Of a stretch of 64,000 bases of DNA, positions 1-9,211 are shown one piece after another. The notes beneath the pieces were generated by a model. The model saw only the letters and a list, made by a program, of their open reading frames with translations. It had not been told where the DNA came from and made no database searches. Origin of the DNA: Nevskiaceae bacterium (GTDB lineage Bacteria > Pseudomonadota > Gammaproteobacteria > Nevskiales > Nevskiaceae). Made by a program: the position numbers and the translations under genes. Every line of letters begins with the position of its first letter. Position 1 is the first letter of the stretch. The stretch covers positions 186,001 to 250,000 of the forward strand of contig SSEB01000012.1 in the NCBI GenBank assembly GCA_008012115.1, written 5' to 3'.

Positions 1-360
1 CCGGAGCGCCTGATGACGGGCTTCGGCCAGGAGGTGCAGCGCCTGCAGAACCTGCTGGTGCTCGAACGCTGCTCGGCCGAACAGCGTCTCGCCCGCTTCC
101 TGCTGCAAATGGCCGACAAGCAGGCGCGCCTGGGACGCTCCAGCCGCTACGTCAGCCTGCCGATGGCGCGCGGCGACATCGGCCGCTTCCTGCACCTGGC
201 CACCGAGACCGTATCGCGCATGTTCACGCGGCTGGCCGGCCTCGGCTGGATCCGCATCGAGGGCAGCGGCGTCGAAATCCTCGATGCCGCCGCGCTGGCC
301 GGCTCGCGCCCGCAGCCGGCCCTGCGCCGCGACCGCCCGGCGCTGCCGCAGGCCGCCTGA
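1..360 (+). CDS. FNR/Anr-type CRP-family regulator, C-terminal part (5' end outside window)
   Basis: The reading frame is open from base 1, so the gene starts upstream and only the last 119 residues are seen. The segment has the end of the dimerisation helix (QRLQNLLVLERCSAEQRLA) followed by a winged helix-turn-helix. The recognition region MARGDIGRFLHLATETVSRM closely resembles that of FNR/Anr, whose motif E-T-x-S-R reads TTGAT half-sites. The oxygen-sensing iron-sulfur cysteines of this family sit at the N-terminus and are not visible. The gene converges on hemN with a 12-bp gap and lies beside a perfect FNR box and the cbb3 operon, which fits a regulator of micro-oxic respiration. A CRP-like relative lacking the cluster cannot be excluded from this fragment. 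Confidence 0.85.
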   Translation, partial: PERLMTGFGQEVQRLQNLLVLERCSAEQRLARFLLQMADKQARLGRSSRYVSLPMARGDIGRFLHLATETVSRMFTRLAGLGWIRIEGSGVEILDAAALAGSRPQPALRRDRPALPQAA

Positions 361-372
361 TCGCCACCGCCC

Positions 373-1743
373 TCAGGCCGCCTGCGAGTAACGCTGCGTA
401 GCGCCCGGCGCGCGGTGCGCGTCGAACACCGCACAGATGGGCCGCAGGAAGTAGCGGCCCAGCGGCGTGATCGCGAGTCGGGTATCGCTCAACTGCAAGA
501 GCCCAAGCGCCTGCAGCCGCAGCAGCGCGCCATGCTCATGGGCGAAGTACGCGCCGAAATCGATACCGTGTTCGGCGGAAAACGCCACCAGATCCAGCTC
601 GGTTCGGCACATCAGTTTCTGGATCAGGTCACGGCGGATGAGGTCGCCGGGTGTCAACTGCAGCCCGCGCTCGGTGGCGGGCCCCTGGGCCACCAGCGCC
701 TCGTAGTCACGATCGCTCTTGACGTTCTGGGCATAGACCGCGCCGACCTGGCTGATGGCGCTCATGCCGAGACCGACGATATCGCAGCCGGCATGCGTGC
801 TGTAGCCCTGGAAGTTGCGCTGCAGGCTGCCGTCGGCCAGCGCCTGCGCCAGCTCGTCGCCCGGGCGGGAAAAGTGATCCATGCCGATGTGCTGATATCC
901 GACCGCAGCCAGACGCTCCTGGGCGGCCAGGAACAATTCGACCTTGCGCGAGCCGGTCGGCAGCGCGTGGGCGTCGATCAGGCGCTGGGCCTTGAACACG
1001 TCGGGCAGGTGGGCGTAGCTGTACACCGCGATGCGGTCCGGCATCATCGCCGCCAGGGTATCGACGGTACGGCTAAAAGATTCGACCGTCTGGTGCGGAA
1101 GGCCGTAGATCAAGTCGGCGTTGATGCCCCGGTAACCCAGCGTCCGCGCCGATTCGATCAGGCGCTGCACATGCAGCGCGCTCTGCACGCGATTGACCGC
1201 GGACTGCACCTGCTGGTCGAAATCCTGCACGCCGAAGCTGATGCGGTTGAACCCCAGGGCGCGGTAGACGCGCAGTTCGGCGCCGCCGACTGTGCGTGGA
1301 TCGACCTCGATGGCGGCCGCGATGGCTTCGTCCGGCTCGAAATCCACCACCTCGTGAAGCGCCTCCATGATGACCCCGAGCTGTTCGGGCGCCAGGCCGC
1401 TGGGGCTGCCGCCGCCGAAATGCAGCTGCTGCAGGCGCCGCGAACCGCCGAGATGACGGCCGAGCCACTCGATCTCCTGCAGCAGCGCATTCAGGTACCG
1501 CGCAATGCGCGCGTCGTTGCGCGTGACGATCTTGGTGCACGCACAGTAGTAGCAGAGCGAGCGACAGTAGGGGATGTGCACGTATAGCGACAGCGGCGCC
1601 TGCGCATCGCGCGCCTGCAGCGCGCGCTCGAAATCCGCCGCGCCGAAGCCGGTGTTGAACATCAGCGCCGTCGGATACGAGGTGTAACGCGGCCCGCGCG
1701 ATTCCAGCAGGTCTTGCAGTTCGGCATTCAGGACAAGGCTCAT
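373..1743 (-). CDS. hemN: Oxygen-independent coproporphyrinogen III oxidase HemN
   Basis: A 456-residue radical-SAM enzyme that oxidatively decarboxylates coproporphyrinogen III to protoporphyrinogen IX in haem synthesis without oxygen. The cluster motif C-x3-C-x2-C-x-C ([10 protein letters not shown]) lies near residue 64, followed by the glycine-rich SAM segment HFGGGSPS. Length matches the E. coli protein (about 457). I chose the ATG giving [10 protein letters not shown] because it restores the family N-terminus ([11 protein letters not shown]); the open frame extends further upstream without similarity. It is divergent from ccoN, and both genes face the FNR box at 1802-1815. A TAAGTT -10-like hexamer at 1773-1778 places that box near -42 for hemN, so induction at low oxygen is likely. 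Confidence 0.95.
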   Translation of the reverse strand: MSLVLNAELQDLLESRGPRYTSYPTALMFNTGFGAADFERALQARDAQAPLSLYVHIPYCRSLCYYCACTKIVTRNDARIARYLNALLQEIEWLGRHLGGSRRLQQLHFGGGSPSGLAPEQLGVIMEALHEVVDFEPDEAIAAAIEVDPRTVGGAELRVYRALGFNRISFGVQDFDQQVQSAVNRVQSALHVQRLIESARTLGYRGINADLIYGLPHQTVESFSRTVDTLAAMMPDRIAVYSYAHLPDVFKAQRLIDAHALPTGSRKVELFLAAQERLAAVGYQHIGMDHFSRPGDELAQALADGSLQRNFQGYSTHAGCDIVGLGMSAISQVGAVYAQNVKSDRDYEALVAQGPATERGLQLTPGDLIRRDLIQKLMCRTELDLVAFSAEHGIDFGAYFAHEHGALLRLQALGLLQLSDTRLAITPLGRYFLRPICAVFDAHRAPGATQRYSQAA

Positions 1744-1772
1744 CGTGGCGCCCGATGGAGAGAGACGGCGCC

Positions 1773-1815
1773 AACTTAGTCGGAGCGTGCCGTGTGGCGC
1801 CTTGATCCAGATCAA
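1773..1815 (-). promoter_or_regulatory. FNR/Anr box shared by hemN and ccoN, with hemN -10
   Basis: Bases 1802-1815 read TTGATCCAGATCAA, a perfect TTGAT-N4-ATCAA FNR/Anr operator, in the 130-bp divergent gap between hemN and ccoN. On the minus strand TAAGTT (1773-1778) is spaced so that the box centre falls about 42 bp upstream of the expected start point, the class II activator position. For ccoN the equivalent -10 place (about 1838-1843) reads CAAAGT, a poor match. The site itself is certain. Its control of both genes is inferred from position and from the adjacent FNR-type gene. Confidence 0.85.
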
Positions 1816-1873
1816 TGGCGGATCGCGCGCGCCGGCGCAAAGTGCGCCCACGATCACATCGCCTGGAGTGTCC

Positions 1874-3319
1874 ATGCCCAATCCCGAGGGCGCCGCTGCG
1901 CCACCCCTGCCCTATAACGACCGGGTCGTCCGCCAGTTCACGATCATGACCGTGGTCTGGGGCATCGTCGGCATGCTGGTCGGCGTGCTGATCGCGTCGC
2001 TGCTGATCTGGCCTGACCTCACCCACGGCATTCCCTGGCTCAGCTACGGCCGCCTGCGGCCGCTGCACACCAATGCCGTGATCTTCGCCTTCGGCGGCTG
2101 CGGTCTGATCGGCACCTCATACTACGTCGTGCAGCGCACCTGCCAGGTGCCACTGATCTCCGACAAGCTCGCCGCCTTCACCTTCTGGGGCTGGCAGCTG
2201 GTGATCGTGCTGGCGGCGATCACGCTGCCGCTGGGCTACACCCAGTCGAAGGAATACGCCGAGCTGGAATGGCCCATCGACATCCTGATCACCCTGGTCT
2301 GGGTGGCCTATGCGGTGGTGTTCTTCGGCACCATCGTCAAGCGCAAGGTGCCGCACATCTACGTCGCCAACTGGTTCTACGGCGCCTTCATCATCGCCGT
2401 GGCGGTGCTGCACGTGGTCAACAGCGCCGCGATACCGGTGACGCTGACCAAGTCGTACTCGGCCTACGCCGGTGCCGCCGACGCCATGATCCAGTGGTGG
2501 TACGGCCACAACGCGGTCGGTTTTTTCCTCACCGCCGGCTTCCTGGGCATGATGTATTACTTCATCCCCAAGCAGGCGCAGCGGCCGATCTACTCCTATC
2601 GCCTGTCGGTGGTGCACTTCTGGGCGCTGATCTCCGTCTACATGTGGGCCGGCCCGCATCACCTGCACTACACCGCGCTGCCGGACTGGGTGCAGTCGCT
2701 GGGCATGGTGTTCTCGCTGATCCTGCTGGCGCCGAGCTGGGGCGGGATGATCAACGGCATGATGACCCTGTCGGGGGCCTGGCACAAACTGCGCACCGAC
2801 CCAATCCTGAAGTTCCTGATCGTCTCGCTGTCGTTCTACGGCATGAGCACGTTCGAGGGGCCGATGATGTCGATCAAGACGGTGAACGCGCTCTCGCACT
2901 ACACCGACTGGACCATCGGCCACGTGCATTCCGGCGCGCTGGGCTGGGTCGGCATGATCACCATCGGCTCGGTCTACATGCTGGTGCCGCGGCTGTTCAA
3001 CCGCCCTGGCATGCACAGCACGCGCGCGATTGAAGTGCATTTCTGGCTCACCACCATCGGCATCGTGCTGTACATCGCCGCGATGTGGATCGCCGGCGTC
3101 ATGCAGGGCCTGATGTGGCGCGCCACCGATGAAAACGGCGTGCTGGTCTACAGCTTCATCGAAAGCATCCGCGCCACCTATCCCTACTACCTCATCCGCC
3201 TCGCGGGTGGCGTGCTCTATCTGAGCGGGATGCTGGTGATGGCCTGGAATGTCTGGAAAACCATCCGCACCGAGCCCGCGCCGCAGCCGGTCGCCGTTAC
3301 CGCAGGAGCCCTGTCATGA
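1874..3319 (+). CDS. ccoN: Cytochrome c oxidase, cbb3-type, catalytic subunit I
   Basis: The 481-residue haem-copper oxidase subunit of the high-affinity cbb3 oxidase, reducing oxygen to water in the inner membrane. About twelve membrane segments are visible. Haem ligand histidine is at [10 protein letters not shown] (near residue 65). CuB and haem histidines lie in [17 protein letters not shown] and [10 protein letters not shown]. The start chosen (MPNPEG) has GGAG six bases upstream; the open frame extends 43 codons further without membrane-protein character. Its stop overlaps the ccoO start (ATGA). The gene lies just downstream of the FNR box, consistent with induction under oxygen limitation. 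Confidence 0.96.
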   Translation: MPNPEGAAAPPLPYNDRVVRQFTIMTVVWGIVGMLVGVLIASLLIWPDLTHGIPWLSYGRLRPLHTNAVIFAFGGCGLIGTSYYVVQRTCQVPLISDKLAAFTFWGWQLVIVLAAITLPLGYTQSKEYAELEWPIDILITLVWVAYAVVFFGTIVKRKVPHIYVANWFYGAFIIAVAVLHVVNSAAIPVTLTKSYSAYAGAADAMIQWWYGHNAVGFFLTAGFLGMMYYFIPKQAQRPIYSYRLSVVHFWALISVYMWAGPHHLHYTALPDWVQSLGMVFSLILLAPSWGGMINGMMTLSGAWHKLRTDPILKFLIVSLSFYGMSTFEGPMMSIKTVNALSHYTDWTIGHVHSGALGWVGMITIGSVYMLVPRLFNRPGMHSTRAIEVHFWLTTIGIVLYIAAMWIAGVMQGLMWRATDENGVLVYSFIESIRATYPYYLIRLAGGVLYLSGMLVMAWNVWKTIRTEPAPQPVAVTAGALS

Positions 3320-3942
3320 ATCACGACATCGTCGAAAGGAACGTCGGCCTGCTCGCCGTGTTCATCGCCCTGGTCATCAGCGTTGGCGGCTTCGTCGAAA
3401 TCGTGCCGCTCGCGATGTCGGCGGCGGCGACCGCCCCGGCCAAGGGCGTGAAGCCCTACCCGGCGCTGGCGCTGGAAGGCCGCGACATCTACATTCGCGA
3501 AGGCTGCTACGGCTGCCACTCGCAGATGATCCGCACGCTCAGCTTCGAGACCGAGCGCTACGGCAAGCAGTCCGAGGCCGGCGAGTCGGTCTACGACCAT
3601 CCCTTCCTGTGGGGCTCCAAGCGTACCGGTCCTGACCTGGCGCGCGTGGGCGGCCGCTACAGCGACGAGTGGCACCGCACGCATCTCAACAACCCGCGCG
3701 ACCTCGTGCCGGAGTCGAACATGCCGGCCTACACCTGGCTCAACGACGCCAAGATCGATGCGTCGCTGACGCCGGCCAAGATGCGGGCGCTGCGCAAGGT
3801 GGGCGTGCCCTACAGCGATGCCGAGATCGCCGGCGCCAGTGCCGTCGTGCAGGGGCATACCGAGATGGATGCCCTGGTCGCCTACCTGCAGGGGCTGGGC
3901 GTTGCACGCAACGACGATCCTGCGGATGGAGCCCGGCCATGA
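3316..3942 (+). CDS. ccoO: cbb3 oxidase subunit II, membrane-anchored mono-haem cytochrome c
   Basis: A 208-residue protein with one N-terminal membrane anchor (residues about 11-35) and a periplasmic cytochrome c domain. The haem attachment motif is C64-Y-G-C67-H68 and a likely axial methionine sits in ESNMPAYTW. CcoO carries electrons from CcoP to the binuclear centre of CcoN. It overlaps ccoN by 4 bp and ccoQ by 4 bp (both ATGA), typical of translational coupling in ccoNOQP. Length agrees with the family (about 200). Confidence 0.96.
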   Translation: MNHDIVERNVGLLAVFIALVISVGGFVEIVPLAMSAAATAPAKGVKPYPALALEGRDIYIREGCYGCHSQMIRTLSFETERYGKQSEAGESVYDHPFLWGSKRTGPDLARVGGRYSDEWHRTHLNNPRDLVPESNMPAYTWLNDAKIDASLTPAKMRALRKVGVPYSDAEIAGASAVVQGHTEMDALVAYLQGLGVARNDDPADGARP

Positions 3943-4088
3943 TCAGCGGAATCCTTCTCATCGTCCTGTTGGCGTCGTTCGCCGTGCTCTGGGCATGGGC
4001 CTGGAGCGAGCGCCGTCGCCAGAGCTTTTCGGAAGCAGCGCTGATGCCGCTGCGTGAAGACGACACTGCCGGAGTTGGAAAATCATGA
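3939..4088 (+). CDS. ccoQ: cbb3 oxidase small subunit CcoQ
   Basis: A 49-residue protein: one membrane helix ([18 protein letters not shown]), a basic stretch (SERRR), then the family-typical FSEAALMPL segment. CcoQ stabilises the assembled cbb3 complex. It lies exactly between ccoO and ccoP, overlapping both by 4 bp (ATGA). It is very short, so identification rests on position, single-helix topology and the conserved FxEAAxxPL stretch. Confidence 0.9.
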   Translation: MISGILLIVLLASFAVLWAWAWSERRRQSFSEAALMPLREDDTAGVGKS

Positions 4089-4969
4089 ACGCCATGTGGA
4101 GCGCGATCGTTGTCGTGCTGGTTATCGCCAATATCCTGGGCTGTCTGTGGCTGATCCGCGCCACCGCCAGGCGCAGAAAGAACGAGCCTGGCGACAAGGA
4201 CACCACCGGCCACACCTGGGACGGCGACCTCGCCGAGTTGAACAACCCGATGCCCGCCTGGTGGCTGTTCCTGTTCGTGCTGACGATCGTGTTCGGCTTC
4301 TGCTACCTGACGGTGTACCCGGGATTGGGCAACTATCGCGGCCTGTTCGACTGGAGCGAAAACTCGCAGCGCCAGGCCGACCTCAACACCGAGGAGCACA
4401 AGTTCGAGCAGAAGACCAAGGCCTTCGCGGCCATGGACATTCCCGCGCTGGCGGCCAATGCCGATGCCCGCGGCATCGGTCGCAGCATTTTCCTGACCCG
4501 CTGCACAGGCTGCCACGGTTCCGATGCCCACGGCGCGCCGGGCTATCCCAACCTCACCGACAATGACTGGCTGTACGGGGGCAGCGGCGACCAGATCGTC
4601 GCGTCGATCACCCACGGCCGTCGCGGCAACATGCCGGCCTGGGGCGCCACGCTGAACGATGCCGACCTGCATGCCGTGGTCGCCTACGTCGGTGCCCATG
4701 CGAAGGCTTCCGACGCCAAAACCGCGCAGGGCGAAAAAGTCTTCCAGACCTATTGCGCGGCCTGCCATGGCGCGGACGCCAAGGGCAACCCACTGCTGGG
4801 CGCACCGAATCTCACCGACGATATCTGGCTCTACGGCGGCACGCCGGCCGTGATCGAGGCGACCGTGCGCAACGGCCGTGGCGGCCAGATGCCGGCACAC
4901 GAGACCGTGCTGAGCCCCGAGAAGATCCGCCTGGTCGCCGCCTACGTCTATTCGCTGTCGCATCCGTGA
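4085..4969 (+). CDS. ccoP: cbb3 oxidase subunit III, di-haem cytochrome c
   Basis: A 294-residue protein with two N-terminal membrane helices (about residues 4-22 and 57-75), a WDGDLAELNNPMPAWW loop characteristic of CcoP, and two periplasmic cytochrome c domains with haem motifs C140-T-G-C143-H and C224-A-A-C227-H. It accepts electrons from soluble or membrane cytochromes and passes them to CcoO. Starts inside the ccoQ stop. No truncation or unusual feature. Confidence 0.96.
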   Translation: MNAMWSAIVVVLVIANILGCLWLIRATARRRKNEPGDKDTTGHTWDGDLAELNNPMPAWWLFLFVLTIVFGFCYLTVYPGLGNYRGLFDWSENSQRQADLNTEEHKFEQKTKAFAAMDIPALAANADARGIGRSIFLTRCTGCHGSDAHGAPGYPNLTDNDWLYGGSGDQIVASITHGRRGNMPAWGATLNDADLHAVVAYVGAHAKASDAKTAQGEKVFQTYCAACHGADAKGNPLLGAPNLTDDIWLYGGTPAVIEATVRNGRGGQMPAHETVLSPEKIRLVAAYVYSLSHP

Positions 4970-4983
4970 AGGAGATGCCGTTC

Positions 4984-5259
4984 ATGGTCATGCGCGAACC
5001 GCTGCCCGATGTTCCGCGCGAGCCCGATCTCTCCTCCCGTTCGCGCCTGATCGGCGCGGCGTTCTGGGCGGCTTTCCTGGTCGCTTGCCCGGCCCTGCTG
5101 CTGGTGATCGTCGTCACCGCAGAAGTCGGAGCAGGCATGGAGAACCGCCTGGCCTTTTATTCCCTGATGTTCCTGACCCTGTGGCTGAGCGCCGCGCTCG
5201 CGGCGCTGCTCGCGGTCTGGCTGGCGCGGCCGGCGCTTGTGCAGAGAATGCCGGAATGA
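4984..5259 (+). CDS. Small membrane protein between ccoP and ccoG, unknown function
   Basis: A 91-residue protein I do not recognise. It has a polar N-terminus (EPLPDVPREPD), two strongly hydrophobic segments (about residues 21-45 and 54-78) and the C-terminus RPALVQRMPE. The start at 4984 has AAGGAG nine bases upstream; an in-frame ATG at 4975 directly abuts that ribosome site and is less likely. Its stop overlaps the ccoG start (ATGA), so it is part of the cco operon. No CcoH/FixH gene is found in its usual place between ccoG and ccoI, so a role in oxidase assembly is possible but unproven. I see no cysteine pairs or histidine clusters for metal binding. Confidence 0.75.
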   Translation: MVMREPLPDVPREPDLSSRSRLIGAAFWAAFLVACPALLLVIVVTAEVGAGMENRLAFYSLMFLTLWLSAALAALLAVWLARPALVQRMPE

Positions 5260-6692
5260 ACGACGCCGCACCGGCCTCGTTGTACGAAGCGCACCGGAAA
5301 ATTTACGCCCGTGCGGTCAAAGGTCGTTACGCGCGCTTGCGGTACGCCGCCGTGCTGGCCCTGCTGGGCGCCTACTACCTCCTGCCCTGGATCAGCATCG
5401 GCGGACATCCGGCGGTCCACTTCGATCTGCCGGCGCGGCGCTTCCATATCCTCGGCATGACCTTCGTGCCGCAGGACCTGATCTACCTGACCTGGCTGCT
5501 GATGATCAGCGCGCTCGGGCTGTTCTTCGTCACCAACATCGCCGGGCGCGTCTGGTGCGGCTACGCCTGCCCGCAGACTGTCTGGACCGAGGCCTTCATG
5601 TGGATGGAGCGCTGGACCGAGGGCGACCGCAGCCAGCGCATCAAGCTCGACCGCATGCCCTGGACCGCGCCGCAGCGGCTCCTGCGCAAGGGTGCCAAGC
5701 AGTTGCTGTGGATCGGCTTTGCCGCGCTCACCGGCCTGACGTTCGTCAGCTATTTCACGCCCATCCGCGAGCTGCTGCGCTCGCTGTTCGCCGGCACTCT
5801 CGGCGGCTGGGAAACCTTCTGGATCGCGTTCTACGGCCTTGCCACCTACGGCAACGCCGGCTACATGCGTGAGCAGGTCTGCAAGTACATGTGCCCCTAC
5901 GCGCGCTTCCAGAGCGCGATGTTCGACCGCGACACGCTGATCGTGTCCTATGACACGGCGCGTGGCGAGCCGCGCAAGAGCGTGGTGAAGAAGCTGATGC
6001 AGCAGCGCGCGCCCACCGCGGCGGCGATCCTGTCCGGCGAGCGCTCGGTCGACGAGATCGACCACCCGCCGCTCCGCGCCGGTGACTGCGTCGACTGCTC
6101 GCTCTGTGTGCAGGTCTGTCCCACGGGCATCGACATCCGCAACGGGCTGCAGTACGAATGCATCGCCTGCGCCGCCTGCATCGACGCCTGCGACAGCGTG
6201 ATGGCGCACGTCCAGAGTCCCCGCGGCCTGATCCGATACACCACCCTGCGCGAACTGGAGGGTGGCCGCACGCACCTGCTGCGTCCGCGCGCCATCGGCT
6301 ACGGGCTGCTGTTCCTGGCACTGGTCTCGGCCTTCCCCATCGGCCTGGCGCTGCGTCAGCCTTTTGCGGTCAACGTCATCAAGGACCGCAATGCGCTCTA
6401 CCGCTACGTCGGCGACCGCATCGAGAACGCCTACCAGGTCAAGATCACCAACAAGTCCGACCAGCCGCAGGATTTCACCGTCCGGGTGTCCGGCCTGGGC
6501 GACGCCCGCACCATACCGGCGCCGGCACGCGTGCACGCCGGCCCCGGCGAACTGGTGACCTTGCCTCTGGAAGTGCAGGTCTCGCCCGAGGCACTGCAGC
6601 CGGGCGTCAATGGACTGCACTTCGCGATCGAGGGCGACCAGCATCCCGGCCGCGTCATCGACGTGCCCGCCCGCTTCACCGCGCCGCGCTGA
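5256..6692 (+). CDS. ccoG: CcoG (RdxA/FixG) polyferredoxin, cbb3 assembly
   Basis: A 478-residue membrane protein with four or five helices and two [4Fe-4S] binding clusters: C-x2-C-x2-C-x3-C (CVDCSLCVQVCP, from about residue 278) and C-x2-C-x2-C-x3-C (ECIACAACIDAC, from about residue 306). The NapH-like motif GRVWCGYACPQTVW lies in the membrane part, and an immunoglobulin-like periplasmic domain ends the protein. CcoG reduces copper(II) for supply to CcoN. It overlaps the small membrane gene by 4 bp and is followed after 6 bp by ccoI, leaving no room for ccoH. Confidence 0.95.
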   Translation: MNDAAPASLYEAHRKIYARAVKGRYARLRYAAVLALLGAYYLLPWISIGGHPAVHFDLPARRFHILGMTFVPQDLIYLTWLLMISALGLFFVTNIAGRVWCGYACPQTVWTEAFMWMERWTEGDRSQRIKLDRMPWTAPQRLLRKGAKQLLWIGFAALTGLTFVSYFTPIRELLRSLFAGTLGGWETFWIAFYGLATYGNAGYMREQVCKYMCPYARFQSAMFDRDTLIVSYDTARGEPRKSVVKKLMQQRAPTAAAILSGERSVDEIDHPPLRAGDCVDCSLCVQVCPTGIDIRNGLQYECIACAACIDACDSVMAHVQSPRGLIRYTTLRELEGGRTHLLRPRAIGYGLLFLALVSAFPIGLALRQPFAVNVIKDRNALYRYVGDRIENAYQVKITNKSDQPQDFTVRVSGLGDARTIPAPARVHAGPGELVTLPLEVQVSPEALQPGVNGLHFAIEGDQHPGRVIDVPARFTAPR

Positions 6693-6698
6693 GCCGAC

Positions 6699-9062
6699 AT
6701 GGACGCCGCGCGCTGCGTGTACTGCCAGGAACCGGTGCCGGCACGGCGCCTGGCCCTGGAGGCGCCCCTCAATCGCTACTGCTGCGGCGGTTGCGCCGCC
6801 GCCGAGCAGCTTGAACACGACGTCGCCGCCATACCCGCAACAGAAGCGCGCTACGCCGACCCGGCGCTGTTGCAGACCGTCGCGCGCAGGCAAGGCGACG
6901 GTCGCTGGCAGTGCCGGCTTTTTGTCGAGGACCTCGACTGCGCCGCCTGCAGCCTGCCCCTGCGCCAGTGCCTGCAGGCGCTGCCGGGTATCGAACAGGT
7001 GCGCCTCAACCTGCCGGCGCGCACCGTCACGCTGTGCTGGCACGAGACGGAGCAGAACCTGCCGGCGATCCTGACGGCGTTGCGCGAACGCGGCCACGCG
7101 GCGCGGGTGCTGCCCCTGGACGCCGCACTCGATGCCGCAGAAAGTGGCCGTCGTGCCGAGCTGCGACGCCTCGGTGTCGCCGCGCTGTGTGCGATGCAGG
7201 TGATGATGTACGCCTCGGCGGACTACTTCACCACGCCGGGAACGATCCCGGCCCATGTCGAGGCCCTGCTGCGCTGGTCCAGCCTGCTGCTGACGCTGCC
7301 GGTCGTGCTCTACGCCGCCTGGCCGCTGCTGCGCAGGGCCTTGCGCGATCTCGGCCATGGTCGCGCCGGCATGGATGTGCCGGTGGCCCTGGGCATCGTC
7401 ACCGCCTTCGCCATCAGCGCCGTGCACACCGTGCGCGGCGACGGCGCGGTGTATTACGACTCGGTGGCGATGTTTGTGTTCCTGATCCTGCTGGGCCGCT
7501 ACTGGGAGAAACGCGGCCGCGAACACGCCGCCGAAAGCGTGTGGCAACTCGCGGCACTGCAGCCCACCGACGCCACGCGCATGGATGGCGACACTCCAAC
7601 GACCGTGCCACGCAGCGCCCTGCGCGTCGGCGACCGGCTGCTGGTGCGGCCCGGGGAAACCGTACCGGCCGATGGCCTGCTGCTGGAGGGCCGCTGCCAG
7701 GTCGATGAATCGCTGCTCAACGGCGAGTCGCGTCCGCAACCGCGGCAGGCGGGCGACAGCCTGTTGGCCGGCAGCATGGTCAGCGATGCACCGGTGTTCC
7801 TGCGCGCGACGCGCGTCGGCGACGACACCTTCTGCTCGCAATTGCTGACCCTGGCGCAACAGGCCATGGAGGACAAGCCGGCCATCGTCGCGCTGGCCGA
7901 TCGCATCGCCGCACACTTCGCGCTCGCGGTCATCGCGCTGGCCATGGCGGTCGGCCTCTACTGGCAATTGCACGATGCCCGGCACGCGCTGGACGCGGTG
8001 CTCGCCGTCCTGGTGGTCACCTGCCCCTGCGCGCTGTCGCTGGCGACGCCGGTGACGCTGGCGGCGGCGGCGTCGCGCCTGGCGCGCGAAGGCCTGATCG
8101 TCACGCGCGCCCGCGCCGTCGAGCAGTTGGCGCGCGTGACCGATGTGTTGTTCGACAAGACCGGCACGCTGACCCAGGCCGAGCTGCGCGTCGCGCAGGT
8201 GATCGATCGCGTCGGCTGGGGCCGCGAGCGCATCCTGGCGCTGGCGGCGCGGCTCGAGGCCGGCTACAGCCATCCCATCGCCCGCGCGCTGTCGCGCGAC
8301 GCAACCCTGGACGGCGGCGACCTCGCCGCGCGCCGCGCCGACGACACCGGCGTGCATGGCGATTGGCAGGGCCATTGTTATCACATCGGCCCCGTCCGCG
8401 ATGCCGGCGCCAACACGCCGGATGCGGCGCTGACCTGGCTGCAAATCGACGAGGACGGTCGCACGATCGCCGAGATCGGCCTCGATGCCCCGCTGCGTCC
8501 GCAGGCCGCCGCCGCCCTGGACGCGCTGCGCCGCCTGGGCCTGGACCTGCACCTCAGCAGCGGTGATGCCCCCGCGCCGGTGCGGCGCATCGCCACGCTG
8601 CTCGGCCTGTTCCGCGCCCGGGCCCGCTGCACGCCGGCGCAGAAGCTGGCGCAATTGCGGGCCCTGCAGGCGCAGGGCCGCGTGGTGCTGATGGTCGGCG
8701 ACGGCCTCAACGATGTCCCCGTGCTGGGCGGCGCCGACGTGTCGGTGGCGATGAATTCCGGCGCCGCCTTCGCGCAGCAGGCCGCCGATCTGGTGCTGCT
8801 CGAAGGCCGCCTTCAGGCTCTGCCCGCCGCCATCGACATCGCGCGCCGCGCGCGCCGCATCGTGCGCGAGAACCTGGCCTGGGCCCTGCTCTACAACCTC
8901 TGCGCGCTGCCGCTGGCGGTCAGCGGCCAGCTGACGCCGTGGCTGGCGGCACTGGGCATGTCGGCCAGTTCGCTGCTCGTGGTCGGCAATGCCCTGCGCC
9001 TGCTGCGCGGCCCGGCTGCGAGGCGCGAGGCCACACCACCCCCGCGGGAGGCCCTGGCATGA
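6699..9062 (+). CDS. ccoI: CcoI (FixI) copper-exporting P-type ATPase
   Basis: A 787-residue P1B-type ATPase that loads copper for the cbb3 oxidase. The N-terminus has a cysteine-rich zinc-finger-like segment (CVYCQEPV, CCGGCAAAEQ) and a heavy-metal-associated domain with LDCAACSLPL. The metal-transport motif CPC lies at residues 442-444 (TCPCALSLATPV), the phosphorylation motif DKTGTLT at about 486, and the hinge GDGLNDVPVL near the C-terminus. Eight membrane segments are expected. It overlaps ccoS by 4 bp. Confidence 0.95.
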   Translation: MDAARCVYCQEPVPARRLALEAPLNRYCCGGCAAAEQLEHDVAAIPATEARYADPALLQTVARRQGDGRWQCRLFVEDLDCAACSLPLRQCLQALPGIEQVRLNLPARTVTLCWHETEQNLPAILTALRERGHAARVLPLDAALDAAESGRRAELRRLGVAALCAMQVMMYASADYFTTPGTIPAHVEALLRWSSLLLTLPVVLYAAWPLLRRALRDLGHGRAGMDVPVALGIVTAFAISAVHTVRGDGAVYYDSVAMFVFLILLGRYWEKRGREHAAESVWQLAALQPTDATRMDGDTPTTVPRSALRVGDRLLVRPGETVPADGLLLEGRCQVDESLLNGESRPQPRQAGDSLLAGSMVSDAPVFLRATRVGDDTFCSQLLTLAQQAMEDKPAIVALADRIAAHFALAVIALAMAVGLYWQLHDARHALDAVLAVLVVTCPCALSLATPVTLAAAASRLAREGLIVTRARAVEQLARVTDVLFDKTGTLTQAELRVAQVIDRVGWGRERILALAARLEAGYSHPIARALSRDATLDGGDLAARRADDTGVHGDWQGHCYHIGPVRDAGANTPDAALTWLQIDEDGRTIAEIGLDAPLRPQAAAALDALRRLGLDLHLSSGDAPAPVRRIATLLGLFRARARCTPAQKLAQLRALQAQGRVVLMVGDGLNDVPVLGGADVSVAMNSGAAFAQQAADLVLLEGRLQALPAAIDIARRARRIVRENLAWALLYNLCALPLAVSGQLTPWLAALGMSASSLLVVGNALRLLRGPAARREATPPPREALA

Positions 9063-9211
9063 GCGCCCTGTACCTGCTGATCCCCTTGAGCCTGCTGTTG
9101 ATGCTGGCCGCCGGCGGCGTGTTTCTCTGGGCGGTGAACAGCGGCCAGTTCGACGATCTCGACACGCCGGGCCAGCAGCCGCTGGACGACGAGCCGCCGC
9201 ATGATGCCTGA
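9059..9211 (+). CDS. ccoS: cbb3 oxidase maturation protein CcoS
   Basis: A 50-residue protein with one membrane helix (about residues 4-25) and the highly conserved family signature FLWAVNSGQFDDLDTPG. CcoS is needed to insert cofactors into CcoN. Its ATG overlaps the ccoI stop and its 3' end overlaps the next gene by 11 bp, so the ccoG-I-S unit is translationally coupled. Confidence 0.95.
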   Translation: MSALYLLIPLSLLLMLAAGGVFLWAVNSGQFDDLDTPGQQPLDDEPPHDA

